Assembly: GCF_039655865.1 (NCBI RefSeq)
Contig: NZ_JBBYXL010000009.1
Location: forward strand, 1 to 64,000
Source of the DNA: Prosthecobacter sp. SYSU 5D2
GTDB lineage: Bacteria; Verrucomicrobiota; Verrucomicrobiia; Verrucomicrobiales; Verrucomicrobiaceae
Reading direction: 5' to 3'
Length of the DNA: 64,000 nt
Position numbers and translations under genes: made by a program
Notes under the pieces: generated by a model
Databases searched by the model: none
What the model was told of the DNA's origin: nothing
The model's input: only the letters and a program-made list of their open reading frames with translations
In this document: piece by piece, positions 16,169-25,266 of the stretch
Layout: every line of letters begins with the position of its first letter
Position numbering within the stretch: position 1 is the stretch's first letter

Positions 16169-16812
16169 GCCGTGAGATCCTCCACGCGCAGAGTTTGAGG
16201 GAAAAACGGCATGAGCGCGGTGTCATGGGTGACCATGACGAGGCAGGCCTGGGACTGGCGGGTGTACTCCAGCAGCAGGTCCATGACCAGGCTGCGGCGG
16301 CCAGTGTCCAGGGAGGCGGTGGGCTCATCTGCAAACACAAAACGGGGCCGGTGGGCCAGTGCGCGGGCGATGGCGACCCGCTGGCGCTCGCCTTGAGAAA
16401 GGCGGCTGGTGAGGCGCTGCCAGTGGGGCGTGATCTCCAGGCGGTCCGCGAGCTCCTGGGCGTGGGCGGTGACGCTGGGGAGGGAGGGACTGAAGCGGGA
16501 GGGAAGCAGGATGTTTTCTGCGACGGTGAGGTAGTCCAGCAAGGCGAAGTCCTGGAAAATGAGGCCGATGTTTTGCAGGCGGAAGCGGCGCTGCTGGTCC
16601 GGTGGCAAGGCGGTGAGGCAGGTCTCTCCGCAAGTGATCTGGCCGGCATCTGGCGGCAGGAGGCCGGTCATGAGGCGCAGCAGGGTGGTCTTGCCCCCGC
16701 CGCTGGGGCCCAAAATAGCCAGCGGCTCCCCTGCCCTGACGGCCAGCGATTTCACCGCCAGGCAGAAGGGACTGCCAGGATATTGGAAACGGATGTTCTG
16801 GAGGGTGAGCAT
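16165..16812 (-). CDS. ABC transporter ATP-binding protein (LolD/MacB-like)
   Basis: This 215-residue ATPase shows Walker A GPSGGGKT (35-42), the Q-loop region, the signature LSQGERQRVAIARAL, Walker B FVFADEPTASLD and the switch histidine in MVTHD. Its size and sequence fit the small ATPases that partner FtsX-type permeases, and the permease gene overlaps its stop. The kamA-like gene ends 31 bp upstream on the same strand. Confidence 0.9.
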   Translation of the reverse strand: MLTLQNIRFQYPGSPFCLAVKSLAVRAGEPLAILGPSGGGKTTLLRLMTGLLPPDAGQITCGETCLTALPPDQQRRFRLQNIGLIFQDFALLDYLTVAENILLPSRFSPSLPSVTAHAQELADRLEITPHWQRLTSRLSQGERQRVAIARALAHRPRFVFADEPTASLDTGRRSLVMDLLLEYTRQSQACLVMVTHDTALMPFFPQTLRVEDLTA

Positions 16813-16843
16813 GGGACTGGCCGATGCCCATCCTATCTAGAAA

Positions 16844-18007
16844 TCACACTCTGACCATCGCGGGTTCCGGGTATTCGAAGGTGCGGCCTTCGAAGTTGCG
16901 GATGATGGTGCGCTGCTCGTCGCGGAGGAGGACGTAGTCGGGATTCACCGGGACTTTTCCGCCGCCGCCGGGAGCATCAATGACGAACTGGGGGACGGCG
17001 TAGCCGGTGGTGTGGCCACGAAGCTGCTCGATGATCTCGACGCCGGTGCTGACGCTGGCGCGCAGGTGTGAGCTGCCCTGGATGAGATCGCACTGATACA
17101 GGTAGTAGGGCCGGACGCGGCACATGAGCAGCTTCTGGACCAGGGATTTCATGACGTCGGCATCGTCATTGACGCCGCGCAGGAGGACGCTCTGATTGCC
17201 CAAGGGTACACCGTGATTGGCGAGCATTTCCAGGCCAGCTTTGACCTCGGTGGTGAGCTCGCGCGGGTGGTTGGTGTGGATGCTGAGCCAGAGGGGATGA
17301 TATTTTTGCAGCATCTGGCAGAGCTCGGGCGTGATCCTTTGTGGGAGGAAAATGGGCACGCGGCTGCCGATGCGGATGAACTCGATGTGCGGGATGGAGC
17401 GGAGGCGTTTGAGAATGGCCTCGAGCTTGCCGTCGCTAAACAGGAGGGGATCGCCGCCGCTGAGGAGTACATCGCGGACTTCATCGTGCCGCTCCAGGTA
17501 ACGGAAGACGGCTTCATAGTCCGTGTGGAGTTCCTGCTCGCCGACGCCGCTGACAACGCGGCTGCGGGTGCAATAACGGCAGTAGCTGGCGCAGCGGTCG
17601 GTGACGAGGAAAAGGACGCGGTCCGGGTAACGGTGAACGAGGCCGGGGACGGGCATGTGGCTGTCCTCACCGCAGGGATCGGCCATTTCATCCGGGTCTT
17701 CCCAGGTCTCCTCGATGCGCGGTATGACCTGGCGGCGGATGGGATCCTCCGGGTCTTCGGGATCAATGAGATTGAAATAGTGCGGCGTGATGGCCATGGC
17801 CAGCTTGTTGCCGCTGAGCAGGACGCCGGCGCGCTCTTCATCGGTGAGCGTGAGGTGCTCTTCCAGGCCGGCCAGGGTGGTGACGCGGTTGCGGAGTTGC
17901 CATGCGGAAGAGTTCCAGTCGTGCTGGGGGACGAGTTTGTCTTTCCAAAAGCCTGGTGCGTGGGAACGGAATTCCTTCTCCGGGAGCAGGGGGGGCGGCG
18001 TGCGCAT
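16844..18007 (-). CDS. kamA: KamA-family radical SAM protein (lysine 2,3-aminomutase-like)
   Basis: This 387-residue enzyme carries the radical SAM cluster motif CxxxCxxC at Cys139, Cys143 and Cys146, and a PLP-lysine motif APGGGGK with Lys351, as in lysine 2,3-aminomutase and EpmB. These enzymes interconvert alpha- and beta-lysine. EpmB works with EpmA to modify elongation factor P; true KamA starts lysine fermentation or beta-lysine osmolyte synthesis. The length lies between EpmB (about 340) and clostridial KamA (about 416), so the subtype is undecided. No epmA, efp or acetyltransferase (ablB) is next to it; instead it is flanked by two ABC efflux modules on the same strand. Confidence 0.88.
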   Translation of the reverse strand: MRTPPPLLPEKEFRSHAPGFWKDKLVPQHDWNSSAWQLRNRVTTLAGLEEHLTLTDEERAGVLLSGNKLAMAITPHYFNLIDPEDPEDPIRRQVIPRIEETWEDPDEMADPCGEDSHMPVPGLVHRYPDRVLFLVTDRCASYCRYCTRSRVVSGVGEQELHTDYEAVFRYLERHDEVRDVLLSGGDPLLFSDGKLEAILKRLRSIPHIEFIRIGSRVPIFLPQRITPELCQMLQKYHPLWLSIHTNHPRELTTEVKAGLEMLANHGVPLGNQSVLLRGVNDDADVMKSLVQKLLMCRVRPYYLYQCDLIQGSSHLRASVSTGVEIIEQLRGHTTGYAVPQFVIDAPGGGGKVPVNPDYVLLRDEQRTIIRNFEGRTFEYPEPAMVRV

Positions 18008-18149
18008 TGAGGTCGGTGAGTAGAGAGAGGTTACGCCTGGGGTTTTCGGCGTGTCAAACTTGTTGCTGAAAAAGATCGGCCAGGGAGAGGCAAGTGGATG
18101 CGAAGAATCTCTATCGCTGCTCCTGGAAGCTGTCTTTTACAAAGAAGAG

Positions 18150-18905
<756 letters not shown>

Positions 18906-18916
18906 GGGAAATCAAA

Positions 18917-20104
18917 TCAGCCGCGGAAGACCATGGCGGGCTCCAGGCGGGCCACACGCCAGATGCCGAGCAGGGCGGACAGGCTGCAGATGAGCAGAAT
19001 GACACCGAGCACGACCAGCGGTACAGCCTCCGGCATGTAAAAGGGCGGCTGCTCATTGGCGAGGGCACCTTTGGCAAAACCGGCGGTGAAAAACAGGCCG
19101 ATGCCGTAGCCGATGAGACCCACAGTGAGAGCCTGGGTGAGCAGCATGAGGCAAAGAGTCCAGGTGGAGGCGCCCATGGCCTTGAGGGCACCGAGGTGCT
19201 TCATGTTCTCCAGCACAAAGGAGTAAAAGGTCTGGCAGGAGATGGCAGTCCCGACGATGAAGCCGACGACGACGGTAATGCCAAAACTGATGGGAATGCC
19301 GGTATTGCGCACATACCAGGCGACGGTGGTGGTGTTAAAATCCTGGATGGCGGGCGGTTTTTCGGCGGTGTAATCGGCCCAGCTAAAGCCACGGTTGAGG
19401 TAGCCTTTGAGGCCGGTTTCGCGCTCGATATCGGCCACGCATTGCTCATCACTGATGCCCTCGCGGGGGGCGGCGATGACGGCGGAGAGCATCTTGCGCT
19501 GGGGCGGAGTGTATTGCAGGGCGCGCTCATAGGTGGTCCAGACATAAGGGCCGCCGGTGAAGCTCTGCATGGTATCGGCAATGCCGACGACACGGGCTTC
19601 CTGGTCATTGATTTCAAAGGTGTCGCCCACCTTGACTGCGCCGCCACGCTCTTTGGCCAGGCGTTTGACACCGAGGTCGTCAATGATGACGGCGTGCGGC
19701 AAGCGGAGGTCCTCCAGACGGCCTTCGATGAGTTTCACCGGCGCACCGGCCAGGGTGGTGGCATCGATGCCGATGAGCTGGATGATTTTGAAATTGCCGT
19801 TTTCCAAACGGACGCGCTGGATGCCGGAGTAGAGCGGCGCGGCCCAGGCGACGCTGCTGACGCTGCGGACGCGGGCGACATCGGTATCCAGGAGAGGATT
19901 GGTTTCATTCACCTGCTCCACCCGGGATTCCACCACCCAGATAGGGGCGGGAACGTTTTTCAGCGTGGCGGTGGTCCAGCTCATGAGGCCGCAGAAGACG
20001 GCGGTCTGCTGGGCCATGAGGAAGGTGGCAAAGACCAGGCCGGCCACGAGCATGAGATACTTGCCCGTATCACCAAAAAGCATCTTGAGGGAGAGACGGA
20101 GCAT
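18917..20104 (-). CDS. ABC transporter permease, DevC/FtsX type
   Basis: This 395-residue protein has an N-terminal membrane helix (YLMLVAGLVFATFLM), a periplasmic domain of about 230 residues with VVESRVEQVNETNPL near its start, and three C-terminal helices. The sequence IWVVES and the overall length fit the DevC group of FtsX-like permeases. I start at 20104 (MLRLSLKMLFGD); the frame from 20164 would add 20 unlikely residues. It forms a two-gene operon with the following ATPase. Confidence 0.85.
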   Translation of the reverse strand: MLRLSLKMLFGDTGKYLMLVAGLVFATFLMAQQTAVFCGLMSWTTATLKNVPAPIWVVESRVEQVNETNPLLDTDVARVRSVSSVAWAAPLYSGIQRVRLENGNFKIIQLIGIDATTLAGAPVKLIEGRLEDLRLPHAVIIDDLGVKRLAKERGGAVKVGDTFEINDQEARVVGIADTMQSFTGGPYVWTTYERALQYTPPQRKMLSAVIAAPREGISDEQCVADIERETGLKGYLNRGFSWADYTAEKPPAIQDFNTTTVAWYVRNTGIPISFGITVVVGFIVGTAISCQTFYSFVLENMKHLGALKAMGASTWTLCLMLLTQALTVGLIGYGIGLFFTAGFAKGALANEQPPFYMPEAVPLVVLGVILLICSLSALLGIWRVARLEPAMVFRG

Positions 20105-20221
20105 TTTAGCAAAGGGCAGTTTGGAAAGGCGTGGAGGACATCCGGGTGACCATACGCCTGACAATGACCGACAGCGGCAGGAGACATGCCAGGCGGCAAC
20201 TTTTCCCCTGCCAAGGACAAA

Positions 20222-20653
20222 TTACGAGCGCCCGCCGAAGAAGCCGCCGAGGCCGCCTTTCATGACGCCGGTAAGCACGTCCTGGATCTTTTCCGAGGAG
20301 GGATGAGTGTCATCAATGACGCCATTTGGCGTGAGCCGGTCAATGATCTGCGGCAGAAACTGCGACATCAAAGGCAGAACCATTTTGGCATCAAAGCCGA
20401 TTTTGGCGGCGAGGTCCTTGACCGCATCGCTGCCGAGGGCGGCTTCGAGCTGCGCGGGCAGGACAGGTTGGTTGGCGTCCTTGGACACCCAGGAGGCAAA
20501 AGTTTCGCCCAGGCCCGCTGCCTGAAACTGCTGCATGAGGCCGCCGAGGCCGCCGGCCTGGTTCATCAGGTTGCTCAGCAGATCACCCTGCTTGCTGCTG
20601 CCGCCCAAAATGCCGCCGAGCGCCTGCTTGGCCAATGTATCAAAAAGTCCCAT
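20222..20653 (-). CDS. YidB-family (DUF937-like) protein
   Basis: The 143-residue product resembles YidB/DUF937 proteins: MGLFDTLAKQALGGILGG at the start, glycine-rich turns, and the conserved stretch around LPQIIDRLTPNGVID. The function of the family is unknown; members are small, soluble and glycine-rich. I start at 20653 because the upstream residues of the longer frame (to 20704) do not fit the family. Confidence 0.75.
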   Translation of the reverse strand: MGLFDTLAKQALGGILGGSSKQGDLLSNLMNQAGGLGGLMQQFQAAGLGETFASWVSKDANQPVLPAQLEAALGSDAVKDLAAKIGFDAKMVLPLMSQFLPQIIDRLTPNGVIDDTHPSSEKIQDVLTGVMKGGLGGFFGGRS

Positions 20654-20731
20654 AAGGCGGTCAGGATGCGGGACGTGGCGGCGGAAGTCAAACGGGAGTG
20701 CCATCTCGGGAACTGTTGGTGCCAGAGACCG

Positions 20732-21256
20732 CTATTCATTCGCCATCGAATAGATCATCCAGCCAAAAATCACTGGCAGCAGCAGCAAAAAAACAATGAG
20801 CAGAATAGAGGTTTTGCGCTTCACCTGGGGCGTGGCGGCGACAACGGCCTTGTACTCTGGAGAGAGAACAAAGGTACCACGTTTATTGGCCAGATAATAA
20901 ATAAAGAGGGCGCAGAAAACCGTGCCCACAGGGAAATTAAGCAGGCCGAGAGCACAGATGAGAATGCCGGGGATGCGGCTCCATGGCTTAAGCAAACGAA
21001 TACCAAGGCCAATACCCGTCTGGACCGCTCCCACGATAATCAAAAAAGCGGCAGGAACATTGAGCAGGCCAATTTGAATCACCTCCGCAGGGGCTGAGCT
21101 CCCGGCACTGAGAGTCACGAGTCCTCCAAGAATTAAAAGGATCCCCACGCTTTTAATAGCTCCTTCTGCGCTTAAATGATCTCTGCGCAACGTTTCCTCT
21201 GCTGACACAGCGATGGAAATATCCGACTGAGGAGGGGCGTAAGGATTAGCTTCCAT
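20732..21256 (-). CDS. Small membrane protein with N-terminal NPYAPP motif
   Basis: This 174-residue protein has about four membrane helices (near 35-55, 65-88, 95-122 and 148-168). Its start, MEANPYAPPQSD, carries the NPYxPP motif that is common at the N-terminus of otherwise unrelated planctomycetal and verrucomicrobial membrane proteins; its purpose is not known. No catalytic motif is visible. Base composition is less GC-rich than the neighbours. Confidence 0.7.
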   Translation of the reverse strand: MEANPYAPPQSDISIAVSAEETLRRDHLSAEGAIKSVGILLILGGLVTLSAGSSAPAEVIQIGLLNVPAAFLIIVGAVQTGIGLGIRLLKPWSRIPGILICALGLLNFPVGTVFCALFIYYLANKRGTFVLSPEYKAVVAATPQVKRKTSILLIVFLLLLPVIFGWMIYSMANE

Positions 21257-21374
21257 ATTGAATGGATTATTTTTATGAATTGAGCCCCAGTCAATAACCT
21301 ATTGCTGCTCTCGAGAAGAAAGTATGTGGATGATTAATCACGCTGCCTGTTAATGAGATTGTTGGGAGTGGTTT

Positions 21375-21399
21375 CCAATCACCGCATAAATGCGGTACT
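21375..21399. repeat. Dispersed palindromic repeat, copy 1
   Basis: A 25-nt sequence containing the hairpin ACCGCAT-AA-ATGCGGT, identical to 25108-25132. It lies in the 308-bp gap between the small membrane protein and the tRNA gene, which otherwise holds only the palindrome at the tRNA end. It resembles a REP-type element. Confidence 0.75.
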
Positions 21400-21541
21400 G
21401 CCAACGATGAACCCCGAGGTTCTCCCCGACTTTGAATGCTTCCACTTGCTGCCAAAAGGCTTTTGAATTCACCGGCTGCTGTTTTGGCGGATCTCCTCGA
21501 AAATTTGGGCCATGGTTTTCATTCGGTATTGAAATGAAACA

Positions 21542-21573
21542 GGTGCACCAAAAGTTTAAACTTTTGGTGCACC
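21542..21573. repeat. Perfect 32-bp palindrome overlapping the 3' end of tRNA-Arg
   Basis: Each 16-nt arm is the exact reverse complement of the other, centred between 21557 and 21558 (GTTTAAAC at the centre). The arm at 21558-21573 contains the last acceptor bases, discriminator A and CCA of the tRNA. In the transcript it would form a hairpin that pairs the tRNA tail with its trailer. Confidence 0.95.
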
Positions 21574-21641
21574 CCAGTGGATTCGAACCACTAACCTTCT
21601 GATCCGTAGTCAGATGCTCTAATCCGTTGAGCTAGGGGTGC
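21565..21641 (-). tRNA. tRNA-Arg (anticodon ACG)
   Basis: On the minus strand the 77-nt gene folds as a standard tRNA: acceptor GCACCCC/GGGGTGC, D-arm AGCTCAACGGATTAGAGC (approximately), anticodon stem TCTGA/TCAGA with loop CTACGGA (anticodon ACG), and T-arm with GGTTCGAATCC. The discriminator is A and CCA is encoded (21565-21567). The ACG anticodon is expected to be edited to ICG by TadA and to read CGU, CGC and CGA. Confidence 0.97.
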
Positions 21642-21741
21642 TTTGGCTTTAAGGCCCTGCAGCGTTGGCTGCGGATGGGGAGATTAGATGAAGGTTGGGG
21701 TTTGTCAAACAGTGCTGATTAAAAAGTTTCGAAATACCTCA

Positions 21742-21763
21742 CCAGGCTCTTGGAAGAGCCTGG
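21742..21763 (-). terminator. Hairpin after the VWA protein gene
   Basis: A 22-bp perfect palindrome (CCAGGCTCTT/AAGAGCCTGG with a 2-nt centre) begins 10 bp past the stop of the VWA gene. The T-run after it on the minus strand is weak, so termination is likely but not certain. Confidence 0.5.
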
Positions 21764-21772
21764 GAGAAGGGT

Positions 21773-24331
21773 TCAGCGGGTGAGGCCGCGGGCTTTTTCG
21801 ATGAGCTGGATGAACTCGCCACGGTAGCCGAGGGGATCGGTCCCCTTCCCTTCCAGGGCGAGCCGGCGGACCTGCTCCCAGGTGAGCTGGCCGCTGTAGC
21901 TGGACTGGCGGAGGAGGAGGCCGAAACCGGCGACGGCGGTCGTGAACTTGAACTCGCGGCTGGCGGTCTCCAGGCTGCGGTCATCCTGACGGAGTGGCAC
22001 CTCGATGAGGCTGCTGACGCTGCCTTCGGGTTCCTTGTAGCGCAGCTTGACGGTAAGGGCCTCACCGGATTCCGCAGCAGCGGCGGTGACGGTAGCAGGC
22101 GGTGCGGCAGAGGCTGCACTTGGCTGCTGGTATTTCAGGTCATCCACCCTGGGGCGCGGATTGGCACCGGGAGGGAGGTTGGCGGGCACCAGTTCATACA
22201 AAGCGGTGACGCTGTGCCCGGCGCCGATTTCACCGGCATCCTTGGTGTCATCATTAAAATCCTCTTTGGCTAACAAACGATTCTCATAACCGATGAGGCG
22301 GTAGCTACGGATGACGGCAGGATTGAACTCGACCTGAATTTTGACATCCTTGGCGATGGTGACGAGGGTGCCGTTCATCTGCTCGACGAGGACTTTGCGG
22401 GCCTCGCTGAGGCTGTCAATGTAGGCGTAATTGCCGTTGCCTTTGTCGGCCAGGGTTTCCATGGTGCGGTCCTTGAGATTGCCGGAGCCGTAGCCCAGCA
22501 GGCTGAGGAAGACGCCGCTGCGGGCTTTCTCGGTGATGTAGGTTTCCAGCTCTTCCGGACTGCTGATGCCGACATTGAAGTCGCCATCGGAGCAGAGGAT
22601 CACGCGGTTCACGCCGCCCTTGATGAAGCCGGCCACAGCCTGCTCATAGGCCAGGCGGATGCCGGCGCTGCCATGGGTGCTGCCGCCGGATTGCAGGCGG
22701 TCAATGGAGGCCATGATCTCCGCCTTGTTCTGGCCGCTGGTGGAGGGCAGGACGACCTGGGTGCCGTCCGCGTAGGTGACCATGGAGACGCGGTCGTTTT
22801 CACCCAACTGCTCGGTGAGCATGCGCAGGCTCTGCTGCACGAGAGGGAGTTTGTTCGGCTCGCCCATGGAGCCGGAGACATCCACCAGGAAGACCAGATT
22901 GGAAGGCTGGCGGTCCTGGCCGATCTGCCGCCCCTTGATGGCAATGCGGGCCAGGCGATGCTGCGGCTGCCAGGGACAGGCGGCCATCTCCACCTTCACG
23001 GCGAAGGGTTCTTTGGCTCCCGGTGCCGGGCCTTCTTCATCGGTGGGAAAGTAATTGATGAGCTCTTCAATGCGGACAGCATCGCGAGGCGGCGCGCTGT
23101 TCTGGTTGAGGAAGCGGCGGACGTTGGCATACGCGGCGGTGTCCACATCAATGGAGAAGGTGGAAAGCGGCTCACGCAGGACGTCTTTGAGGACGTTTTC
23201 GATGATCTGGGTGTAGGATTCGTTGGTGCGGAGATTGGGGCGGAGGTCGGATCGGCCGTTGAAGGAGTCACTGTAGGGAGTGGCATCAGGTTTCCGGGCA
23301 ATTTGAGGCTGATTTAAGTCAACGAACCCGTCGGCGTATGGCGCTGCAGGAGCAGGAGGAGCGGTGGCGGCATCGGCGAAAGCTAAACCTGGAGTTGGTG
23401 GAGCATTATTCTTGGACTCAATACTGAGTTCTTCAGATGCACCTCCTTGGAGGATGAGATTTCCTCCCCTTCGCGCCGGAACCGAAAGACTCCCGCTAGC
23501 GGTAATATTTCCGGTGAGGGTGAGGGTGGATGAGGAGGCGGACGGTGGTGGAGGTGACGATCCGTTCAACATTGTGGCGGCAGAACCGGGTGTGGAGTTG
23601 GCATAGGCATCGCTGCGTTGACGCGCAGCATCTCCAGTCATTTGCTCGCTGGCATGGATGGTTGGCAGCGTGGTGGACCCGCTGTAGGTAGCGGTTCCAC
23701 TGAGGGTTGTGGGGAACGAGTCTGACTTGTCTTTCCCGAGTCCTCCCAGCGGTGCGGATGCAGGCGCGCTGGCCATGTTCATGGTGCCCGCACCAGAGGG
23801 ATTGATATCCGCAAGCGTCCCTCCACTTTGAATGGTCAGAGAGCCTGTACCGAGTTTGTTGAGGACCACCAGGGAGTCGGGTTTCATGGCGGGTGCGGGC
23901 ATGGCTGCCGCTTCAGCCTGGAGCTTCGGAGCCGCTGCAGGACGTGTGGCCAGGCTGTCTTCGCGCTGGGCGGTCTTTTCGGCCTCGTGGCGGAGCAGGA
24001 GGGTGCTGCCGAGGACGACGGCGGCTGCAGCGGCGAGGTTGACGAGGGCGTGGCGTCTCCAGAAGGGGTTTTTTTTGGCGGGGGCGGAGACTGTCTGTGG
24101 TTTGGGCTGGGATGCCGACGGGGCGTCGGCGCTCCATAGGCGTTCACGTTCTTCGGGGGTGAGGGCAAGAGAGTCCTGGCTGAGTTCGGTGGAGAGGAAG
24201 TCGCAGAAGGACTTGGTTTGGGCGGCCTGCGTCTGCACGTTGTTGTCCTCCTGCAGCAGGGATTCGATCTGGGCCTTTTCTTCGTCGCTGAGTTCATTCA
24301 GCGCCCAGGCGGTCAGTTGTTCCGGTTTCAT
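21773..24331 (-). CDS. VWA-domain protein (YfbK type) with anti-sigma-like N-terminus
   Basis: This 852-residue protein starts at 24331 (MKPEQLTAWALNELS). Residues 1-90 look like a cytoplasmic anti-sigma segment, residues 97-113 are a membrane helix, and residues 130-340 form a low-complexity Ala/Pro/Ser/Gly linker containing strand-like pieces (TTLSGTATYSGSTTL, LTLTGNITASGSL) reminiscent of autotransporter-associated repeats. From about 370 it matches E. coli YfbK: STFSIDVDTAAYANVRRFL, the MIDAS motif DVSGSMG (484-490), and the C-terminal DUF3520-like part. The ECF sigma factor gene ends 41 bp upstream on the same strand. That pairing suggests that the protein restrains the sigma factor and senses an envelope signal through the VWA domain. 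Confidence 0.85.
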   Translation of the reverse strand: MKPEQLTAWALNELSDEEKAQIESLLQEDNNVQTQAAQTKSFCDFLSTELSQDSLALTPEERERLWSADAPSASQPKPQTVSAPAKKNPFWRRHALVNLAAAAAVVLGSTLLLRHEAEKTAQREDSLATRPAAAPKLQAEAAAMPAPAMKPDSLVVLNKLGTGSLTIQSGGTLADINPSGAGTMNMASAPASAPLGGLGKDKSDSFPTTLSGTATYSGSTTLPTIHASEQMTGDAARQRSDAYANSTPGSAATMLNGSSPPPPSASSSTLTLTGNITASGSLSVPARRGGNLILQGGASEELSIESKNNAPPTPGLAFADAATAPPAPAAPYADGFVDLNQPQIARKPDATPYSDSFNGRSDLRPNLRTNESYTQIIENVLKDVLREPLSTFSIDVDTAAYANVRRFLNQNSAPPRDAVRIEELINYFPTDEEGPAPGAKEPFAVKVEMAACPWQPQHRLARIAIKGRQIGQDRQPSNLVFLVDVSGSMGEPNKLPLVQQSLRMLTEQLGENDRVSMVTYADGTQVVLPSTSGQNKAEIMASIDRLQSGGSTHGSAGIRLAYEQAVAGFIKGGVNRVILCSDGDFNVGISSPEELETYITEKARSGVFLSLLGYGSGNLKDRTMETLADKGNGNYAYIDSLSEARKVLVEQMNGTLVTIAKDVKIQVEFNPAVIRSYRLIGYENRLLAKEDFNDDTKDAGEIGAGHSVTALYELVPANLPPGANPRPRVDDLKYQQPSAASAAPPATVTAAAAESGEALTVKLRYKEPEGSVSSLIEVPLRQDDRSLETASREFKFTTAVAGFGLLLRQSSYSGQLTWEQVRRLALEGKGTDPLGYRGEFIQLIEKARGLTR

Positions 24332-24372
24332 AAAGGTGATGTTAAAAAGTGTTTGCGTTACAATGCTTCGCG

Positions 24373-24912
24373 TTAGGCAAGGGCGGCTTTGGGTTTGGGC
24401 GGGTGGTCGCCCTCCAGCTCCTGCCATTTGAGGCGCAGGGCCTGGACGCCGTGGTGGATGAGATAGCCGACATTGCCAATGCTGGTCTCCATGGCGGTAC
24501 TGATCTCCTTGTAGTCGAGACCGGCGATGAATTTGAGACGGACGGCTTCGCGCTGGCGCAGAGGCAGTTCATCAATGAGACCGCGCAGGGCGGCGGCGGT
24601 CTCACGGCTTTGCATTTCGTCTCCGGGGCGGGGAGAATCGGAGACTTCGAGGTCGAGGGTTTGGACGTCCATGACGGTGATTCGCTGATGTTTTCGCTGG
24701 TGGTCCAGAGCCCGGTTTTTGCAGACCGTGAAGAGCCAGGGCGCGAGGCGCTCCGGGTCCAGGGTGGCCAGGTTCTGGCTGAGTTTCATGAACACATCCT
24801 GGACGACGTCGCGGGCGTCTTCGGCATCGTTGGTATAACTGTGAGCATAGCGGAGAAGCGGCCGCTCATAGCGCGTCAACGTATCCAAAAACAGGCGGTG
24901 GGTGTCGTTCAT
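24373..24912 (-). CDS. ECF-family RNA polymerase sigma factor
   Basis: This 179-residue sigma-70 family factor has region 2 (DAEDARDVVQDVFMKLSQ and PWLFTVCKNRALD) and region 4 (LPLRQREAVRLKFIAGLDY, followed by a helix-turn-helix ISTAMETSIGNVGYLIHHG). It should direct RNA polymerase to a small regulon, probably including its own operon. The start is uncertain: I use MNDTHRL at 24912, while an in-frame ATG lies at 24933 and the frame opens at 25002. The VWA protein directly downstream is its likely regulator. Confidence 0.88.
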   Translation of the reverse strand: MNDTHRLFLDTLTRYERPLLRYAHSYTNDAEDARDVVQDVFMKLSQNLATLDPERLAPWLFTVCKNRALDHQRKHQRITVMDVQTLDLEVSDSPRPGDEMQSRETAAALRGLIDELPLRQREAVRLKFIAGLDYKEISTAMETSIGNVGYLIHHGVQALRLKWQELEGDHPPKPKAALA

Positions 24913-25063
24913 GGGTGGGTGTTCGCCAAGCATCACGGAGACGTGGAGGTTTTCTTGGGGCGGGCGGATTTTATTTTTCCGCCCAGAGATGTGGGACGGC
25001 ATGGCGGGGCCTTTAATGCAGTTTAATCGAGTTACTCCGAAATTAGCAATCCGGCGTTAGGAG

Positions 25064-25087
25064 TTCCGTTCCGTATGCGGAACGGAA
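25064..25087. repeat. Intergenic inverted repeat
   Basis: TTCCGTTCCG and CGGAACGGAA form a 10-bp perfect stem with the 4-nt loop TATG. It lies 20 bp from a copy of the ACCGCAT/ATGCGGT repeat, so the two may belong to one composite palindromic element. The rest of the gap 24913-25198 shows nothing else. Confidence 0.75.
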
Positions 25088-25107
25088 TCTACGACCTTCG
25101 AAGCTTG

Positions 25108-25132
25108 CCAATCACCGCATAAATGCGGTACT
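25108..25132. repeat. Dispersed palindromic repeat, copy 2
   Basis: Identical over 25 nt to 21375-21399, with the hairpin ACCGCAT-AA-ATGCGGT. Both copies are intergenic. Confidence 0.75.
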
Positions 25133-25198
25133 CCGAACCCTGGATTCCATGCCTGCGAAAGGCAGATTTAATGAAAACAAGTGCACTGCCCTGTACAC

Positions 25199-25230
25199 AA
25201 AAAAGCGGCCAGGGAATGGTCCCTGGCCGC
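25199..25230 (-). terminator. Rho-independent terminator of thrS
   Basis: On the minus strand an 11-bp perfect GC-rich stem (GCGGCCAGGGA, loop of 4) is followed by six Ts. It begins 37 bp past the thrS stop codon. This is the clearest intrinsic terminator in the window. Confidence 0.93.
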
Positions 25231-25266
25231 TGGATGGGAGGCAGGCATGAGTGCCCGCTTCACTTT

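Noticed and set aside
18008..18149. Small frames in the gap between the KamA-like gene and the DevA-like ATPase gene
   Set aside because: They are extensions of antisense frames over the ATPase gene; nothing in the gap itself supports a gene.
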